Part shown: positions 8,601-15,072 of the stretch, piece after piece
Numbering within the stretch: the first letter of the stretch is position 1
Layout of the letters: each line of letters starts with the position of its first letter
Source of the DNA: CAYWNA01 sp964459305
Lineage (GTDB): Bacteria; Planctomycetota; Planctomycetia; Pirellulales; Pirellulaceae
NCBI GenBank assembly: GCA_964459305.1
Contig: CAYWNA010000205.1
Coordinates: 1-23,477, forward strand
Direction of reading: 5' to 3'
Length of the DNA stretch: 23,477 bases
Translations under genes and position numbers: made by a program
Notes under the pieces: model-generated
Database searches by the model: none
Told to the model about the DNA's origin: nothing
The model's input: the letters and a program-made list of their open reading frames with translations, nothing else

Positions 8601-9669
8601 CATTCTTCGTGATTTGAACGGGGACGGCGAAACGGACTTCTACGAAAACTTCAACAACGATCACCAAGTGACCGAACATTTCCACGAGTTTGCCATGGAT
8701 CTGCAGACCGATGCGGAAGGAAATCTCTACTATGCCAAAGCGGGCCGGCATGCGAAGACCGCAATTGTCCCCCATCACGGCACCCTGTTGCGCGTTGCCA
8801 AGGATGGCTCGCGTACCGACATCCTTGCCAAGGGCTTTCGAGTGCCAAATGGTGTCTGCGTGAACCCGGACGGCACGTTTTTCTTGACGGACCAGGAAGG
8901 TCATTGGATGCCGGAGAACCGAGTCAACTGGGTGACCGATGACGGTCGCTTCTATGGTTACATGTGGGGCTACCACGACGTGACAGATCCGTCGGACGAT
9001 GCCATGGAGCAACCGGTGTGCTGGATCAGCAACCGTCTCGATCGATCGCCGGCGGAACTGCTGTGGGTCGACGGCGGCAAGTGGGGGCCGCTGGAGGGTA
9101 TGCTGCTGAATCTCTCGTACGGTTACGGCAAGTTCTACGTCGTGCCGTACGAAACGGTCGGCGGTCAGATGCAGGGCGGCATGTACGAGCTGCCAATCCC
9201 GCAGCTTCCCACCGGTGTGATGCGCGGCCGTTTTCATCCGACGACGGGTGAATTGTACGCTTGCGGCATGTTTGCCTGGGGCGGCAACCAGCAGCAGCCG
9301 GGCGGCTTCTACCGCATCCGCCGTACTGGAAAACCGGTGTATTTGCCGATCGGCCTGAACGCTCGACCCGGCGGCATGGCGATCACGTTCACCGGCGAAT
9401 TGGACCGGCAGTCGGCGACCAACGTGAAGAACTACTCTGTGAAAACCTGGGAAATCCGTCGCACGGCCGAATACGGCTCGGAAGACTTCGACGAGAAGTC
9501 ATTAACGATCGCCGGCGCTACGCTGTCCGAAGACGGTCGCATGGTCTTTCTGCAAATCCCCGATATCAAGTCGGCGCGGTGCATGGAGATCACGTACTCG
9601 TTCAAGAGCGCCGATGGCGAGTTTGTCGACGGCAGCATTCACAATACGATTCATCGAATTGGCGAGTGA
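5683..9669 (+). CDS. Giant secreted di-heme-type cytochrome c / DUF6797 / LamG / beta-propeller protein
   Basis: This 1328-residue exported protein has a short signal peptide ending near AANAGA (about residue 27). Two heme c motifs are visible: CTKCH (Cys73, Cys76, His77) and CINCH (Cys251, Cys254, His255), each in a cytochrome-like stretch; the first resembles the Planctomycete 'heme-binding domain' modules. About 345-520 (WVNMDYGPN onwards) matches what I know as DUF6797. About 565-765 is a LamG/concanavalin-like domain (HFDGATSIEV to the ADSTGHEHPG region). From about 870 a beta-propeller follows (SWDGSVWLVSG, RDLNGDGETDFYENFNN), ending in a small beta-domain. Such proteins are frequent in Planctomycetes and Verrucomicrobia and are assumed, without proof, to couple periplasmic electron transfer to sugar or alcohol oxidation or glycan binding. 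ATG at 5689 is an alternative start. It probably forms its own unit: 227 bases separate it from the preceding gene. Confidence 0.85.
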   Translation: MPMSKRTSPAIVRLSCVLAFAAANAGAEDSVPAPSTLEQQLLEEDVAALVKAAREHGDATRGAIAFYQPHLSCTKCHDPGGESTPLGPDLEKPGEDVTEVYLVESMLQPSKMIKKGYESVVVLTDRGKTVTGLLVENGPDELVLRDASRDFETIKIPQDTIDERFPGQLSVMPTGLVNGLGTRQQFLDLTRYLLEIAEKGPARAKQLRAVASLYTARPLPEYEKNIDHAGMIDDLNQESYKRGEAIYNRLCINCHGTKDQPGSLPTSLRFASDKFKNGTDPHSMYQTLTKGFGMMVAQAWMVPEQKYDAVHYIREAYLKPHNPSQYAKLDGDYLSHLPKGTSRGPKPSIVEPWVNMDYGPNLIASYEAGSDGSNFAYKGIAVRLDVGPGGVSQGQYWMLYDHDTMRVAAAWSGKGFIDWNGIMFNGRHAIHPKTVGDVHFANPIGPGWGEPRDGAFEDPRLRGRDDRPYGPLPRDWSHYKGLYHFGNQVIVDYSVGDARVLEMPGVRITGAGEVFTRTFNIGPRTADLVLQVARHPRGEQLRPVASQANVVAAGQEQPKAGQGELGPLHFDGATSIEVAGPDDFDLTRSDYSVYARFKTGRGGSIFCKTAPTGPWVKDGKTLFVRGGKLVFDIGWVGAVHSRQSVDDNRWHDVVMTYEHQTNRVRLYVDGKFDGQGRLKPHGAVQGHVVRLGYTAPNFPGPQTYFDGQISEVRFYRRALAEEEVASMGLNAPSGDSLIACWRLDAVRGDTVADSTGHEHPGRVEKGAQQSSRDGLIVGGTAPAIQGATWSSSDEGDMRLTIPAGNDPVKFILWLSSVKENSEVESIVSSMADTEAAMDLQPLTEGGPPRWPDKITTQGIRGSDDGPFAVDVMSHPARNPWFCRTRFTGFDFLPDGRRAAVCSWDGSVWLVSGIAPEMDGPVKTQPTDQRNGPSPSDTGSFEVTWQRIASGLFQPLGLKVIDGQIYVGCRDQIVILRDLNGDGETDFYENFNNDHQVTEHFHEFAMDLQTDAEGNLYYAKAGRHAKTAIVPHHGTLLRVAKDGSRTDILAKGFRVPNGVCVNPDGTFFLTDQEGHWMPENRVNWVTDDGRFYGYMWGYHDVTDPSDDAMEQPVCWISNRLDRSPAELLWVDGGKWGPLEGMLLNLSYGYGKFYVVPYETVGGQMQGGMYELPIPQLPTGVMRGRFHPTTGELYACGMFAWGGNQQQPGGFYRIRRTGKPVYLPIGLNARPGGMAITFTGELDRQSATNVKNYSVKTWEIRRTAEYGSEDFDEKSLTIAGATLSEDGRMVFLQIPDIKSARCMEITYSFKSADGEFVDGSIHNTIHRIGE

Positions 9670-9720
9670 GGTCTTTGGCTTCGGGTTGGGGATCCGCCGA
9701 GAAACAACGGTCGCGTTTGT

Positions 9721-9774
9721 CGCCGTCCTCTCCGAGGTCGGTGAGGGAAGACACCGAGTTCGGAGAACACGGCG
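9721..9774. terminator. Large hairpin between convergent genes, possible bidirectional terminator
   Basis: Three 6-bp perfect helices stack in one hairpin: 9721-9726 with 9769-9774 (CGCCGT/ACGGCG), 9730-9735 with 9760-9765 (CTCCGA/TCGGAG) and 9738-9743 with 9752-9757 (TCGGTG/CACCGA). They are separated by symmetric 3+3 and 2+2 internal loops, and the apical loop is 8 bases. It lies between the stop of the giant plus-strand gene and the stop of the minus-strand peptidase, where a shared terminator is expected. No T-tract follows on either strand, so termination by the classical intrinsic mechanism is uncertain. Confidence 0.5.
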
Positions 9775-9800
9775 ACTATCCGATCGACTGCTGAATTGTC

Positions 9801-10484
9801 TCAATCCCGATTCGAACCTGCGTACCTTAGGACGTAGTACAGCAGCGTCAGGATGGCCTGCAGCGTGGCGGCCACGTAGGTCAAAGCCGCGGCCGTGAGC
9901 ACGCGATTCACGTAACGCATGTCTTGCGGGTGAACGATGCCCTGATCAGCCAATTGCCGTTTCGCCCTCGAACTGGCGTTGAATTCTACGGGCAGGTTGA
10001 CGACCTGGAAGAAAACCACAGCGCCGAACAAGATGATCCCGAAGAGCAGCAGCGGCCCCCAGTCAAAGATCACACCCAGGACTAACAGAATCATACCGGC
10101 GCTGCTGCCGAAGCTGGCGGCCGGTACTGCCGCGTTTCGGATGACCAATGGCGCGTAGCCTCGGGCATCCTGAATGGCATGACCTGCCTCGTGAGCGGCA
10201 ATACCGACAGACGCCATGGAACGCCCGTGATACACTTCGTTGCTCAGCCGCAACACCTTGGATCTGGGGTCGTAATGGTCGCTCAAGTGGCCAGGCGTTT
10301 GTTCAATACCAACATTCTGCAAGCCGGCCGAATCCAGCAAACGTCGGGCCGCTGCGAATCCGCTCATGCTGGCCGGGATTCGTTTTGAATTCGCATACGC
10401 TGATTTGACCATCACCTGGGCGATGATTCCCAGCAGCAAAGCCGGGGCGATGAACAGCAGCAGATGGAAGTCGAAAAATGGCAT
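9801..10484 (-). CDS. YugP-type membrane zinc metallopeptidase
   Basis: This 227-residue membrane protein carries the zincin motif HEAGH at 98-102 and the segment NLPVEFNAS at 163-171, whose Glu167 is a likely further zinc ligand. This pair is diagnostic of the YugP / Zn_peptidase_2 family of neutral zinc metallopeptidases. Hydrophobic segments at about 7-25, 118-140, 143-163 and 195-220 predict an integral membrane protein, with the HEAGH motif just before the second segment. Length fits the family (about 225-235). The physiological substrate of the family is not established; it is probably a membrane or envelope quality-control protease. It stands alone, convergent with the giant gene downstream and 191 bases from the secretin-like gene upstream on the same strand. 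Confidence 0.9.
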   Translation of the reverse strand: MPFFDFHLLLFIAPALLLGIIAQVMVKSAYANSKRIPASMSGFAAARRLLDSAGLQNVGIEQTPGHLSDHYDPRSKVLRLSNEVYHGRSMASVGIAAHEAGHAIQDARGYAPLVIRNAAVPAASFGSSAGMILLVLGVIFDWGPLLLFGIILFGAVVFFQVVNLPVEFNASSRAKRQLADQGIVHPQDMRYVNRVLTAAALTYVAATLQAILTLLYYVLRYAGSNRD

Positions 10485-10573
10485 TTCTGATCGCTCGCAC
10501 TACCTGGCCAAGAAGCTCTTTGACGTTCCCATAATCTTCAATTAGTCCAATTTCGCAAGATTAGTCAACCCCA

Positions 10574-10588
10574 ACCGTCAATGACGGT
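10574..10588. other. Short perfect palindrome ACCGTCA-A-TGACGGT
   Basis: Seven-base arms at 10574-10580 and 10582-10588 flank a single base. As RNA this would be a 6-bp stem with a 3-base loop. It sits about 90 bases upstream of the zinc peptidase start and about 90 bases downstream of the secretin-like stop, both on the minus strand, so it may be an operator for the peptidase or part of a weak terminator for the other gene. No T-tract follows. Confidence 0.35.
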
Positions 10589-10675
10589 ACGCCCAGGCAG
10601 CGAGTTGGGCCAGGAGCGGGGTGTTGAGAATGATGTCGGGCGGGACGCTTTCTACGACGACTAGGTCCGTCGCGT

Positions 10676-11848
10676 CTACATGCCGAGGGATTGGATTCTT
10701 TCGAGCAGCTCTTTCTTCATTTCGCCACTGGCACGCGCGGCAGCCTGCTGATAGTAGATCTTGGCAATGCCCAATTTGCCCGACTCTTCGTAGCCACGGG
10801 CCTTCGCGATCCGCGCGAGAATCTCCTGTTGGCGTTCGGAATCCACTTGCGCTTGCTGATGCTCCGTCTCGGCCGCGTCTACCTCGTCGCGATTGGCGGT
10901 GTTGGCTTCGTCCGTTGCGGATGGACCCTTCAAAACCAGCGGAGCATCGTCACCCGTCGAGGCGGGATCGTCGCCTTGCTGCGGCATGTTGCCAAGCGCC
11001 AAGTCGTCGTCGAGCGCAGCCCTCTGAGGCTGCCGGTCAGGCGTTTCGCGTCGAGTGCGATGTTCACGACGCGTTTGTTGCATGCCGAGCTTCTTTTCGG
11101 CTTCCATTCGAGCTAGAGCCTGTTTTACCGGACTGATGGGCGGCGATTGGGGCAACATCGGTAACATCGGCATGCCGGTTCCGACGACCGGAACCACGCT
11201 AGTAACGAAGGGTCGCATGGAGCTGTCGCTGAAGAATCCGGTTTGGCCGTCGTGCATGACGACCGTCGGAGCCTGCATTACATGGCTACGATTGCTGCCC
11301 TGGCCCAGCGCGAAACGGAACGACGGGCTGAACTTCCCGCCCGCGGCACCGAAACCGAACGTGGCATCCGTAGACGGATCGTGTCCGCCAAACTGAGGCA
11401 TTGCGGAATCGAAACTGCCTTGGTTGAAGTGGATCCTGCCGTCAGAAGTCCGATTTCCGTGGGCATCCAAACCAACCACGTTTCCGCCGCCTTTGAAGCT
11501 GAAATCGAAATCCACGCCAATCCGCTCGTAGAAGGAGTCGTTTATCGAGTGGTAGGGGGTAGTAATCTGAACTTGCGTGCCCTGCATTCGCCGCAATTGA
11601 TCCATCAGATTGGCGATCTGGTCGTGGGTATTTTGTGTCTGACTGACCACCAAACTCATATTGCCTGGGTTGTAGCCGTAGCCTGGCAAACCCCCATTGT
11701 AGCCGCCGCTTGATCCGCCCCAATAGCCGTTTGTTCCGTAGGATTGCCAGTTCAGTGGCGATCCGGACCCGTACTGGGCGTGAACAGCGCCCGCTTCAAG
11801 ACCAAACGACAAAATGGCCGTCAACGCCAGAATGCGACCGAATGACAT
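10676..11848 (-). CDS. Secretin-like secreted protein with truncated secretin core and helical tail
   Basis: The 390-residue protein starts with a signal peptide ending at about HAQ25, followed by a Gly/Tyr/Asn-rich linker (25-62). Residues 66-120 (IANLMDQLRRMQ, then SINDSFYERIGVDFDFSF) and 190-223 (MQAPTVVMHDGQTGFFSD, PFVTSVVPVVG) resemble two consecutive blocks of type II/III secretion secretins. These are the segment before the pore domain, with its IGVDFDF signature, and the APTV..NGQ strand pair. The remaining secretin beta-barrel is absent; after PVVG a Pro-rich and charged low-complexity stretch leads to a C-terminal TPR-like helical repeat (about 345-390). I therefore doubt that it forms a pore on its own; it may be an accessory or adaptor. 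A strong Shine-Dalgarno (GGAGGGGAG, complement of 11853-11861) supports this start. It is divergent from the SDR gene. Confidence 0.6.
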   Translation of the reverse strand: MSFGRILALTAILSFGLEAGAVHAQYGSGSPLNWQSYGTNGYWGGSSGGYNGGLPGYGYNPGNMSLVVSQTQNTHDQIANLMDQLRRMQGTQVQITTPYHSINDSFYERIGVDFDFSFKGGGNVVGLDAHGNRTSDGRIHFNQGSFDSAMPQFGGHDPSTDATFGFGAAGGKFSPSFRFALGQGSNRSHVMQAPTVVMHDGQTGFFSDSSMRPFVTSVVPVVGTGMPMLPMLPQSPPISPVKQALARMEAEKKLGMQQTRREHRTRRETPDRQPQRAALDDDLALGNMPQQGDDPASTGDDAPLVLKGPSATDEANTANRDEVDAAETEHQQAQVDSERQQEILARIAKARGYEESGKLGIAKIYYQQAAARASGEMKKELLERIQSLGM

Positions 11849-11931
11849 GATTCTCCCCTCCGTTCCCCGGCGGCTGCCCCAGTATGACCACCATCGTTTG
11901 GGATCGGCTATCGATGCTCACCTCATCTAGT

Positions 11932-11961
11932 ATTCTATCCGTATTGATCCCAGAGCGTCAA
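11932..11961 (-). promoter_or_regulatory. Sigma70-like promoter of the secretin-like gene
   Basis: On the minus strand, TTGACG (complement of 11956-11961) and TAGAAT (complement of 11932-11937) are separated by 18 bases, each matching five of six consensus positions. Transcription would start near 11925, leaving a leader of about 77 bases before the ATG at 11848 with its strong ribosome-binding site. Confidence 0.6.
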
Positions 11962-12019
11962 CGAAAAGAATTTGCCTGCATCAGTTAACGTGGCGGCAGG
12001 AAAGCGGTTCAGGGTCTTG

Positions 12020-12034
12020 ATCGCCAATGGCGAT
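12020..12034. other. Small palindrome ATCGCC-AAT-GGCGAT in the divergent intergenic region
   Basis: Perfect 6-bp arms around three bases, located 47 bases upstream of the SDR start and within the 232-bp region shared by the divergent secretin-like and SDR genes. Position and symmetry would suit a repressor site or a leader hairpin, but the sequence matches no operator that I recognise. Confidence 0.25.
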
Positions 12035-12065
12035 GTTCGTTGATCCCACAGGTAGCGTTTCATAA

Positions 12066-12071
12066 GGGAGG
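12066..12071 (+). promoter_or_regulatory. Shine-Dalgarno GGGAGG fixing a GTG start
   Basis: GGGAGG ends nine bases before GTG at 12081. No in-frame ATG lies close by, so the site decides the start of the SDR-like protein. Confidence 0.7.
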
Positions 12072-12080
12072 ATTGGCACC

Positions 12081-13019
12081 GTGACCGAGCAGCGTCATGT
12101 CGTGACCGGCGCGTTCGGCTACTCCGGACGTTACATTGCCCGCCGGTTGCTCAAGCGTGGCCACGCGGTTCGTACATTGACCGACTCGCCCGTTCGGGAA
12201 AACGAATTCGAAGGACGGGTGATTGCATCCCCGTTTCATTTCGACGATCACTCGAAGCTGGTCGAATCGTTGCGCGGGGCCTCGGTACTCTACAATACGT
12301 ATTGGGTCCGGTTCAACCACGTCGATTTCAAGCACTCCGTGGCCGTCGAAAACACGTTGAAGCTGTTCGCGGCGGCCCGCGATGCCGGAGTCCGTCGCAT
12401 CGTGCATGTGAGCATAACGAATCCATCCGAGGACTCCCGCCTTGAGTATTTCGCCGGCAAGGCGCGGCTCGAACGAGCACTCCGGCAGACGGGGCTGTCG
12501 TACGCGATACTTCGCCCGGCCGTGCTATTCGGCAAAGAAGACGTGTTGATCAACAATATTGCCTGGCTGCTGCGAAGACTGCCGGTTTTCGGCGTGTTTG
12601 GCGACGGAGGGTATCGGCTGCAACCGATCTACGTCGACGATCTGGCAGAGTTGGCAGTCGAGCAGGGTCATACCGATCAGGATTGTGTCATCGATGCCAT
12701 CGGTCCAGAGACGTTCACTTACCGTGCGCTAGTCAAGCAGATTGGTCTGATTATCGGGAAGACGCGTCCGGTCATCTCAGTGCCACCCATCGTCGGCTAC
12801 GCAGTCGGGGCTCTGCTCGGGAAGATCGTGGGTGACGTGATCATCACGCGCGAAGAAATCGAGGGATTGATGGGGGACTTGCTGTATGTCGACTCAGCCC
12901 CTGCCGGCGCCACCAGGCTGACTGAATGGGCCCGGCAACACGCCGATACGCTCGGCCGTCGATACACGAGTGAACTGGCACGCAGGCGAAACCGGCGGCA
13001 AGCGTACGAGGGGGTGTGA
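12081..13019 (+). CDS. Atypical SDR / NmrA-NDUFA9-like NAD(P)-binding protein
   Basis: The 312-residue cytoplasmic protein starts with GTG and a Rossmann fold: beta-strand HVVTG then GxxGxxG at Gly10, Gly13 and Gly16. Ser111 and the pair Tyr123/Lys127 (YFAGK, YxxxK) occupy the positions of the SDR catalytic residues, followed by the LRPAVLFG strand typical of extended and atypical SDRs. Overall it looks like the NmrA/NDUFA9-type subgroup, which includes complex I accessory-like proteins, sugar epimerase relatives and NAD(P)H sensors. Length (about 300) fits. The C-terminal end is Arg-rich. Nothing next to it points to a substrate or pathway, so I would not assign a reaction. The divergent neighbour is the secretin-like gene; the following 575 bases are gene-free, so it is probably monocistronic. 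Confidence 0.8.
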   Translation: MTEQRHVVTGAFGYSGRYIARRLLKRGHAVRTLTDSPVRENEFEGRVIASPFHFDDHSKLVESLRGASVLYNTYWVRFNHVDFKHSVAVENTLKLFAAARDAGVRRIVHVSITNPSEDSRLEYFAGKARLERALRQTGLSYAILRPAVLFGKEDVLINNIAWLLRRLPVFGVFGDGGYRLQPIYVDDLAELAVEQGHTDQDCVIDAIGPETFTYRALVKQIGLIIGKTRPVISVPPIVGYAVGALLGKIVGDVIITREEIEGLMGDLLYVDSAPAGATRLTEWARQHADTLGRRYTSELARRRNRRQAYEGV

Positions 13020-13594
13020 ACCTTGCGAGGGGAAGTTGCCGGGACACTCGGTATTGGCGCCAACGAGTGAATCATCCATACAGCCGGACCTCTGCAGACG
13101 CGGGCCAATCGGATGAATCCACGATCGGGAATACGTCGCATAATCGCAAAGCAGATTACGTGGATCGGACGACGGATGCGCCCTTTGCGGATTACAGTAT
13201 CGCGTCTTTGCTGCTGGCGAGTCCTACCACTCGCAGTTCGCCTACAGATGAACTCAGCCTGTTAATCTGCCGTCCCGGAATTGTCTGCTCCTATCGCGCA
13301 ACGGTAGCGGACTGCCGCTAGGTGGAATACCTCTGCATGCGTCACGACTCGATCATGTGGTCGCAAGACTCGAAATATCTGGCTGCCTGCGCGTCAAACG
13401 GTTTAGAGCCCAAACGAGGGCATCCGATACGATGATCGACGAAGAACTTCGCGGACAGACCGCGGCGCTTCGTTGCGTCGACCTACCTAACGACGTTTGC
13501 CTCCGTACCCTTGGTCCCCTGTGTTGGTGTCGTGGTTAATGGCGACGACTCCATTCGTATCAAATGACTCCCTCAGGATTGGAGAGTAGCGAAC
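13020..13594. other. 575-base gene-free region upstream of the porin
   Basis: I see no supportable gene here. Short open frames exist on the plus strand, but their translations have low-complexity Ser/Arg/Thr composition without motifs. A perfect 6-bp hairpin with a 4-base loop (TAGCGG at 13305-13310, CCGCTA at 13315-13320) is the only clear structure. GGAGAG at 13581-13586 is the porin ribosome-binding site, 8 bases before its ATG. A convincing -35/-10 pair was not found. The length suggests a long 5' leader or regulatory region for the porin, or an eroded gene. Confidence 0.4.
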
Positions 13595-14995
13595 ATGAAG
13601 TTCACAAGGATTACTTTTGGCGTTGTCGGTGTCTTCGTGCTGTTCGCAAGCACGGCATACGCCGAAGTCTATTTCATCAGCCAAGAGCAGGCTGAGCCGT
13701 CGTCCAGCGACATCATCGTGCAGAAAAGCGACATCGTCGTGCAAAAAAATGTCGTCCAGCAAGATATCGTGCAAAAAGATGTCGTGCAGAACCAGAGCAT
13801 CGTGCAAAAAGCAGACGTGTGCGGCTCCGACATCGTCTGTGGTGATATTTCCGGCGGTTGCTGCGATCCGTGTGGCAGCTGTGCGTGCGATCCGTGCTGC
13901 TGCCCCGCACCATGGGAGCTGTGCCCCAGGACCTGTCGCGGCTTTAAGCTTGGCGGATGGATCCAGACGGGTTACCACACCGAAGGAGCCAACGGTTTTG
14001 GCACGGGTATTTTCAATGACTACCCGAATACTGCCCAGTTGCATCAGGCCTATCTCTTCGCGGAGAAGGCAGCGCAGACCTGCGGCTGCGGTTATGATTG
14101 GGGTTTCCGCTTCGACTACATCTATGGCACCGACGGTCAAGACGGCCAGGCTTTCGGCAGCGAACCTGGAAACTGGGATACGTCATGGGACAATGGCAAC
14201 TACTACGGTCATGCCATACCTCAGGCGTACCTCGAGTTTGCCTACAACAACTTCAGCGTCAAGGCCGGCCACTTCTACAGCCTCCTTGGCCACGAACGCG
14301 TACCGGCCGTGCAGAACTTCTTTTATTCGCATGCCTTCTCGATGGCGCTACCGACGGCGGCAGGCGGAATTGGAACGCAAGCGAAGAACACGGTCGTGCC
14401 CTACACCCACACCGGTTTCCTGACCGAGTATTCACCGAACTGCCAACTGACCTTGTATGGCGGCTGGACGGCAGGCTGGGATTCCGGCTTCGACCAGTTT
14501 GGCGGTGGCGACACGTTCCTGGGCGGTATTTCGTACGCGTTCAGTGACTGCCTGAGCGTAGATTACTCCGCGATCATGGGTGATTTCGGCTCGACGAATC
14601 TAAATGGCGTTGCGAGGACGAGCGATTCGGACGGTTACTTGCACAGCATCGTCGTCGACTGGGACATCAACCGCCGTTTGAACTACGTTTTCCAGACGAA
14701 CTACGGCGACAACGGAGCATGGTACACCAATGCGGCCGGCGCCGGCGGCAACGGAAAGGTGTTCAGCTTGAACAACTATCTGTTGTACACGCTCAACTGC
14801 CGTTGGGCCGTTGGTACTCGGCTTGAATGGTTGAAGATGGCCGGAACTGATGAATACGCCGCGGTGACGGTTGGCGCAAACTACCGACCCTGCGCCAACG
14901 TGATCCTACGGCCCGAAATCCGCATCGACGAGTTCGACGGAGTCGGTCTCCAAGACCAGTCCGCCTTCGGCATCGATGCCATCATTACCTTCTAA
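13595..14995 (+). CDS. BBP2-type beta-barrel porin with Val/Gln repeat and Cys-rich N-terminal segment
   Basis: The 466-residue protein has a classical signal peptide (cleavage near AYA23). Residues about 117-466 alternate aromatic/Gly-rich strands (GGWIQTGYHTE, QAYLEFAYNNFSVKAGHFY, FGIDAIITF), as in the OmpL-like beta-barrel porin-2 family, and end in Phe as many outer-membrane barrels do. It should form an outer-membrane channel for small solutes. Between the signal and the barrel are two unusual segments. Residues 39-75 are a run of degenerate IVQK/VVQQ units (six of about 6-7 residues), and 76-114 contain 12 cysteines, many as CDPC-like pairs. These could form a disulfide-linked periplasmic or surface stalk or a metal-binding knot; that is inference. 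A ribosome-binding site GGAGAG lies at 13581, and an intrinsic terminator lies directly downstream, so it is a single-gene unit. Confidence 0.85.
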   Translation: MKFTRITFGVVGVFVLFASTAYAEVYFISQEQAEPSSSDIIVQKSDIVVQKNVVQQDIVQKDVVQNQSIVQKADVCGSDIVCGDISGGCCDPCGSCACDPCCCPAPWELCPRTCRGFKLGGWIQTGYHTEGANGFGTGIFNDYPNTAQLHQAYLFAEKAAQTCGCGYDWGFRFDYIYGTDGQDGQAFGSEPGNWDTSWDNGNYYGHAIPQAYLEFAYNNFSVKAGHFYSLLGHERVPAVQNFFYSHAFSMALPTAAGGIGTQAKNTVVPYTHTGFLTEYSPNCQLTLYGGWTAGWDSGFDQFGGGDTFLGGISYAFSDCLSVDYSAIMGDFGSTNLNGVARTSDSDGYLHSIVVDWDINRRLNYVFQTNYGDNGAWYTNAAGAGGNGKVFSLNNYLLYTLNCRWAVGTRLEWLKMAGTDEYAAVTVGANYRPCANVILRPEIRIDEFDGVGLQDQSAFGIDAIITF

Positions 14996-15024
14996 GCAAC
15001 TTGTTGAGCTACTGTCTCAATCCG

Positions 15025-15057
15025 AGCAGGGCCGTCCTTCGAGGCGGCCCTGCTTTT
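15025..15057 (+). terminator. Intrinsic terminator of the porin gene
   Basis: AGCAGGGCCG at 15025-15034 pairs perfectly with CGGCCCTGCT at 15045-15054. The inner CCT/AGG pairs (with one bulged T) close a three-base loop, and four T residues follow at 15054-15057. It starts 29 bases after the porin stop. On the minus strand no T-tract follows, so it is not an obvious terminator for the operon ending at 15073. Confidence 0.85.
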
Positions 15058-15072
15058 CTGTTGGAAGTTGCC

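Noticed and set aside
8407..9237. Open frame of 276 codons on the minus strand
   Set aside because: Antisense to the beta-propeller part of the giant protein; His/Val-rich shadow composition.
13016..13321. 101-codon plus-strand frame after the SDR gene
   Set aside because: Overlaps the SDR stop and has no ribosome site; Ser/Thr/Arg-rich translation without motifs.
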